Shown here in pieces: positions 7,878-9,278 of a stretch of DNA of 9,278 bases (within the stretch, counting starts at the first letter, position 1; the number at the start of each line of letters is the position of its first letter). The notes under the pieces were generated by a model that saw nothing but the letters and a program-made list of their open reading frames with translations, searched no databases and was not told the DNA's origin. The translations under genes and the position numbers were made by a program. Origin of the DNA: JAIRTY01 sp050257395 (GTDB lineage: Bacteria; Actinomycetota; Actinomycetes; Streptosporangiales; Streptosporangiaceae). The stretch is from contig JBLMWU010000222.1 of the NCBI GenBank assembly GCA_050257395.1, forward strand, positions 1-9,278. Reading direction: 5' to 3'.

Positions 7878-9104
7878 TCAGTCATGCTGGGCGGCCGCCT
7901 GCGGCGCCGCGGTGACCGGCGCGAGACCGCCGCCGGCTCCGGCCGCCGCGGCCGGGTGCCGGGCCCGGCGGATGCCGAGGATGGACAGGAAGAAGGTGCC
8001 GAGGACCATCTGGCAGGACAGGATCAGCGCGGTCACCGAGGGCACCACCACGCGCAGCGCCGTTTCATAGTTCAGGTCACCGAACCGGGCGCCATGCCAT
8101 TTGACGAACGAGAGGACCAGCCCGGCCAGGCCCGCGACCGCCAGCAGGCCGCCCGAGGCCAGCCCGCGTTCCAGGCTCCACACCGACAGCAGCCGCCGCA
8201 CCCGGGCGCCGGTGGCGGGCAGGAACCCCTCGGCTTCCGCGTACACCCGGGTGAACAGGGCGAACAGGATCGCCTGGAAGCCGATCACGATCATGGCGGC
8301 GGCCACCGCGAGGGTGTCGACGTCGAAGTTGATGCCGCCGATCCGCAGCGGCCCGGGCGTCACCGCCGCGCCGACGATCAGGCCGACGGCCAGCAGCAGC
8401 AGCCCCGGGTACAGGAACAGCCACCGCGGGGAGAACAGCAGCAGGAACCGCAGATGCCGCCACCCGTCCCGCCATGAGCGCAGGTGCGGCGGCCGCGAGC
8501 GCCCGTCCGGCGACAGCGTGGTCGGCACCTCGCTGACCCGGTACCGGGCCAGGGTCGCCTTGACCACCAGCTCACTGGCGAACTCCATGCCCGAGGCCTG
8601 CAGCCCCAGCCCCAGGATCCGCTCCCGCCGGAACCCCCGCAGCCCGCAGTGGAAGTCACCGATCCGCGACCGGAAGAACAGCCGCCCGATGAAACTCAGC
8701 ACCGGGTTGCCCAGATACCTGTGCAGCGCCGGCATCGCCCCCGGCGCGATCCCCCCCGCGAACCGGTTGCCCATCACCAGGTCTGCCCCGCCCCGCAGCT
8801 CCTCCACGAACGGCATCAGGGCGGTGAAGTCATAACTGTCGTCCGCATCCCCCATGATCACGTACTCGCCGCGGGCCGCGGTGATCCCGCCCAGCAGCGC
8901 GTTCCCGTACCCCGGCTCGGCGACCGCCACCACCCGCGCCCCCGCGCCCGCCGCCAGCGCCTGGCTGCCGTCGGTGCTGCCGTTGTCAGCGACCAGCACC
9001 TCCCCGTCAATCCCACGCTCAGCCAGGAAACCCGCAGCCTTGCGCACACACGCCTCGACGGTCTCCGCCTCATTGAGGCAGGGCATGAGCACCGTCAGTT
9101 CCAC
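7878..9104 (-). CDS. Membrane-anchored family 2 glycosyltransferase
   Basis: A 408-residue protein with an N-terminal GT-A nucleotide-sugar transferase fold (about 1-220) and a hydrophobic C-terminal half. Visible motifs are LMPCLNEAETV (6-16), ADNGSTDGS (39-47), the metal-binding GDADDSYDF (85-93), GNRFAGG (112-118) and DFHCGLRGF (150-158). Four probable membrane helices lie near 228-248, 264-285, 315-334 and 350-377, followed by an Ala-rich tail. This is the layout of polyprenyl-phosphate sugar synthases (dolichol-phosphate mannose/glucose synthase-like), which load a lipid carrier on the cytoplasmic face for later glycosylation. The sugar and acceptor cannot be told from sequence. GTG at 9104 is chosen because GAGGAG lies 5 bases upstream and the first strand (ELTVLMP) follows directly. 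It lies between rsmI and metG on the same strand. Confidence 0.85.
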   Translation of the reverse strand: MELTVLMPCLNEAETVEACVRKAAGFLAERGIDGEVLVADNGSTDGSQALAAGAGARVVAVAEPGYGNALLGGITAARGEYVIMGDADDSYDFTALMPFVEELRGGADLVMGNRFAGGIAPGAMPALHRYLGNPVLSFIGRLFFRSRIGDFHCGLRGFRRERILGLGLQASGMEFASELVVKATLARYRVSEVPTTLSPDGRSRPPHLRSWRDGWRHLRFLLLFSPRWLFLYPGLLLLAVGLIVGAAVTPGPLRIGGINFDVDTLAVAAAMIVIGFQAILFALFTRVYAEAEGFLPATGARVRRLLSVWSLERGLASGGLLAVAGLAGLVLSFVKWHGARFGDLNYETALRVVVPSVTALILSCQMVLGTFFLSILGIRRARHPAAAAGAGGGLAPVTAAPQAAAQHD

Positions 9105-9109
9105 ATCGT

Positions 9110-9115
9110 CTCCTC
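9110..9115 (-). promoter_or_regulatory. Ribosome binding site of the glycosyltransferase
   Basis: GAGGAG (9115 to 9110 on the minus strand) lies 5 bases before GTG at 9104. An overlapping ATG at 9106 is in another frame and does not encode the conserved N terminus. Confidence 0.65.
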
Positions 9116-9135
9116 GGCAGGCCGGGCCGCGATCC

Positions 9136-9154
9136 AGAGCACCCGGGGTGCTCT
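9136..9154 (-). terminator. Perfect palindromic hairpin between rsmI and glycosyltransferase
   Basis: AGAGCACCC and GGGTGCTCT pair perfectly around a single central base; as RNA this gives an 8-bp stem with a 3-base loop. It begins 22 bases after the rsmI stop codon. No U-run follows on the minus strand, but actinobacterial terminators often lack one. It may end or attenuate rsmI transcription before the glycosyltransferase gene, or be a protein binding site. Confidence 0.5.
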
Positions 9155-9176
9155 TTGGCGGTCCTGTCCCCCAAGG

Positions 9177-9278
9177 CTACGGGGTGTGCCGGTCCGGGGT
9201 GTACCGGACCACTGCGTCATATACCTCCCGTTTGCGCAACTGAAAGTCCCTGGCCACCTCCGCGATCGCCGCTTTCCG
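9177..9278 (-). CDS. rsmI: C-terminal end of 16S rRNA C1402 2'-O-methyltransferase RsmI (partial)
   Basis: The last 33 codons of a gene entering from the right edge are read on the minus strand, ending in TAG at 9179-9177. The fragment contains KAAIAEVARDF and KREVYDAVV, matching the C-terminal helical tail of RsmI in actinobacteria, where the protein normally ends just after a KREVYDA-type motif. RsmI adds a 2'-O-methyl group to C1402 in the decoding centre of 16S rRNA. The catalytic SAM-binding domain lies outside the window. Proximity to metG agrees with known actinobacterial gene order. A small hypothetical protein is the alternative, but the motif match and frame make that unlikely. Confidence 0.75.
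   Translation of the reverse strand, partial: RKAAIAEVARDFQLRKREVYDAVVRYTPDRHTP

Noticed and set aside
8751..8757. Seven-C run inside the glycosyltransferase as a frameshift or phase-variable tract
   Set aside because: The frame remains intact across it (Ala-Gly-Gly-Ile on the minus strand), and runs of this length are expected in such GC-rich coding DNA.

Overview
The window is very GC-rich (low 70s percent by eye). It uses GTG starts freely and its genes are packed almost end to end. Both the gene families and their order, rsmI ... metG - tatD - rsmA - ispE - ABC-F ATPase, point to an actinobacterium, probably of the Streptomyces/Streptosporangium/Frankia kind. The genus cannot be settled from the sequence alone.

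Layout. The first ~92 bases hold two strong inverted repeats downstream of tam, a likely terminator. On the minus strand, 93-866 encodes trans-aconitate 2-methyltransferase (tam). A divergent, locally AT-rich control region (867-981) separates it from a plus-strand MarR-family regulator (982-1497). That regulator has the N-terminal helix and four key residues of the urate/TamR-type subfamily, so the pair looks like a TamR-tam circuit. The regulator converges on a long minus-strand gene train and the two stop codons are only 7 bases apart.

The train occupies 9278 down to 1505. In transcription order it reads: the last 33 codons of rsmI (16S rRNA C1402 2'-O-methyltransferase), a membrane-anchored family 2 glycosyltransferase, metG (methionyl-tRNA synthetase), tatD (metal-dependent DNase), rsmA (16S rRNA A1518/A1519 dimethyltransferase), ispE (non-mevalonate isoprenoid kinase) and a Uup-like ABC-F ATPase. 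The junctions tatD/rsmA, rsmA/ispE and ispE/ABC-F are all identical 4-base GTGA overlaps, indicating a translationally coupled block. Most members serve translation (two 16S methylases, an aminoacyl-tRNA synthetase, a probable ribosome-associated ATPase). IspE and the glycosyltransferase connect to isoprenoid and polyprenyl-phosphate chemistry.

The most notable points are: the array of MarR-type operator candidates between tam and its regulator; the absence of an rpf (resuscitation-promoting factor) gene between tatD and rsmA, where many actinobacteria carry one; the run of three GTGA overlaps; and identical TAGGCT boxes exactly 7 bases before the ATGs of the regulator and metG, suggesting leaderless transcripts. 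I saw no tRNA, rRNA, CRISPR, insertion sequence or phage gene. No gene-free stretch exceeds about 115 bases. Most of the window is conserved housekeeping DNA, and I did not find an unmistakably new system.
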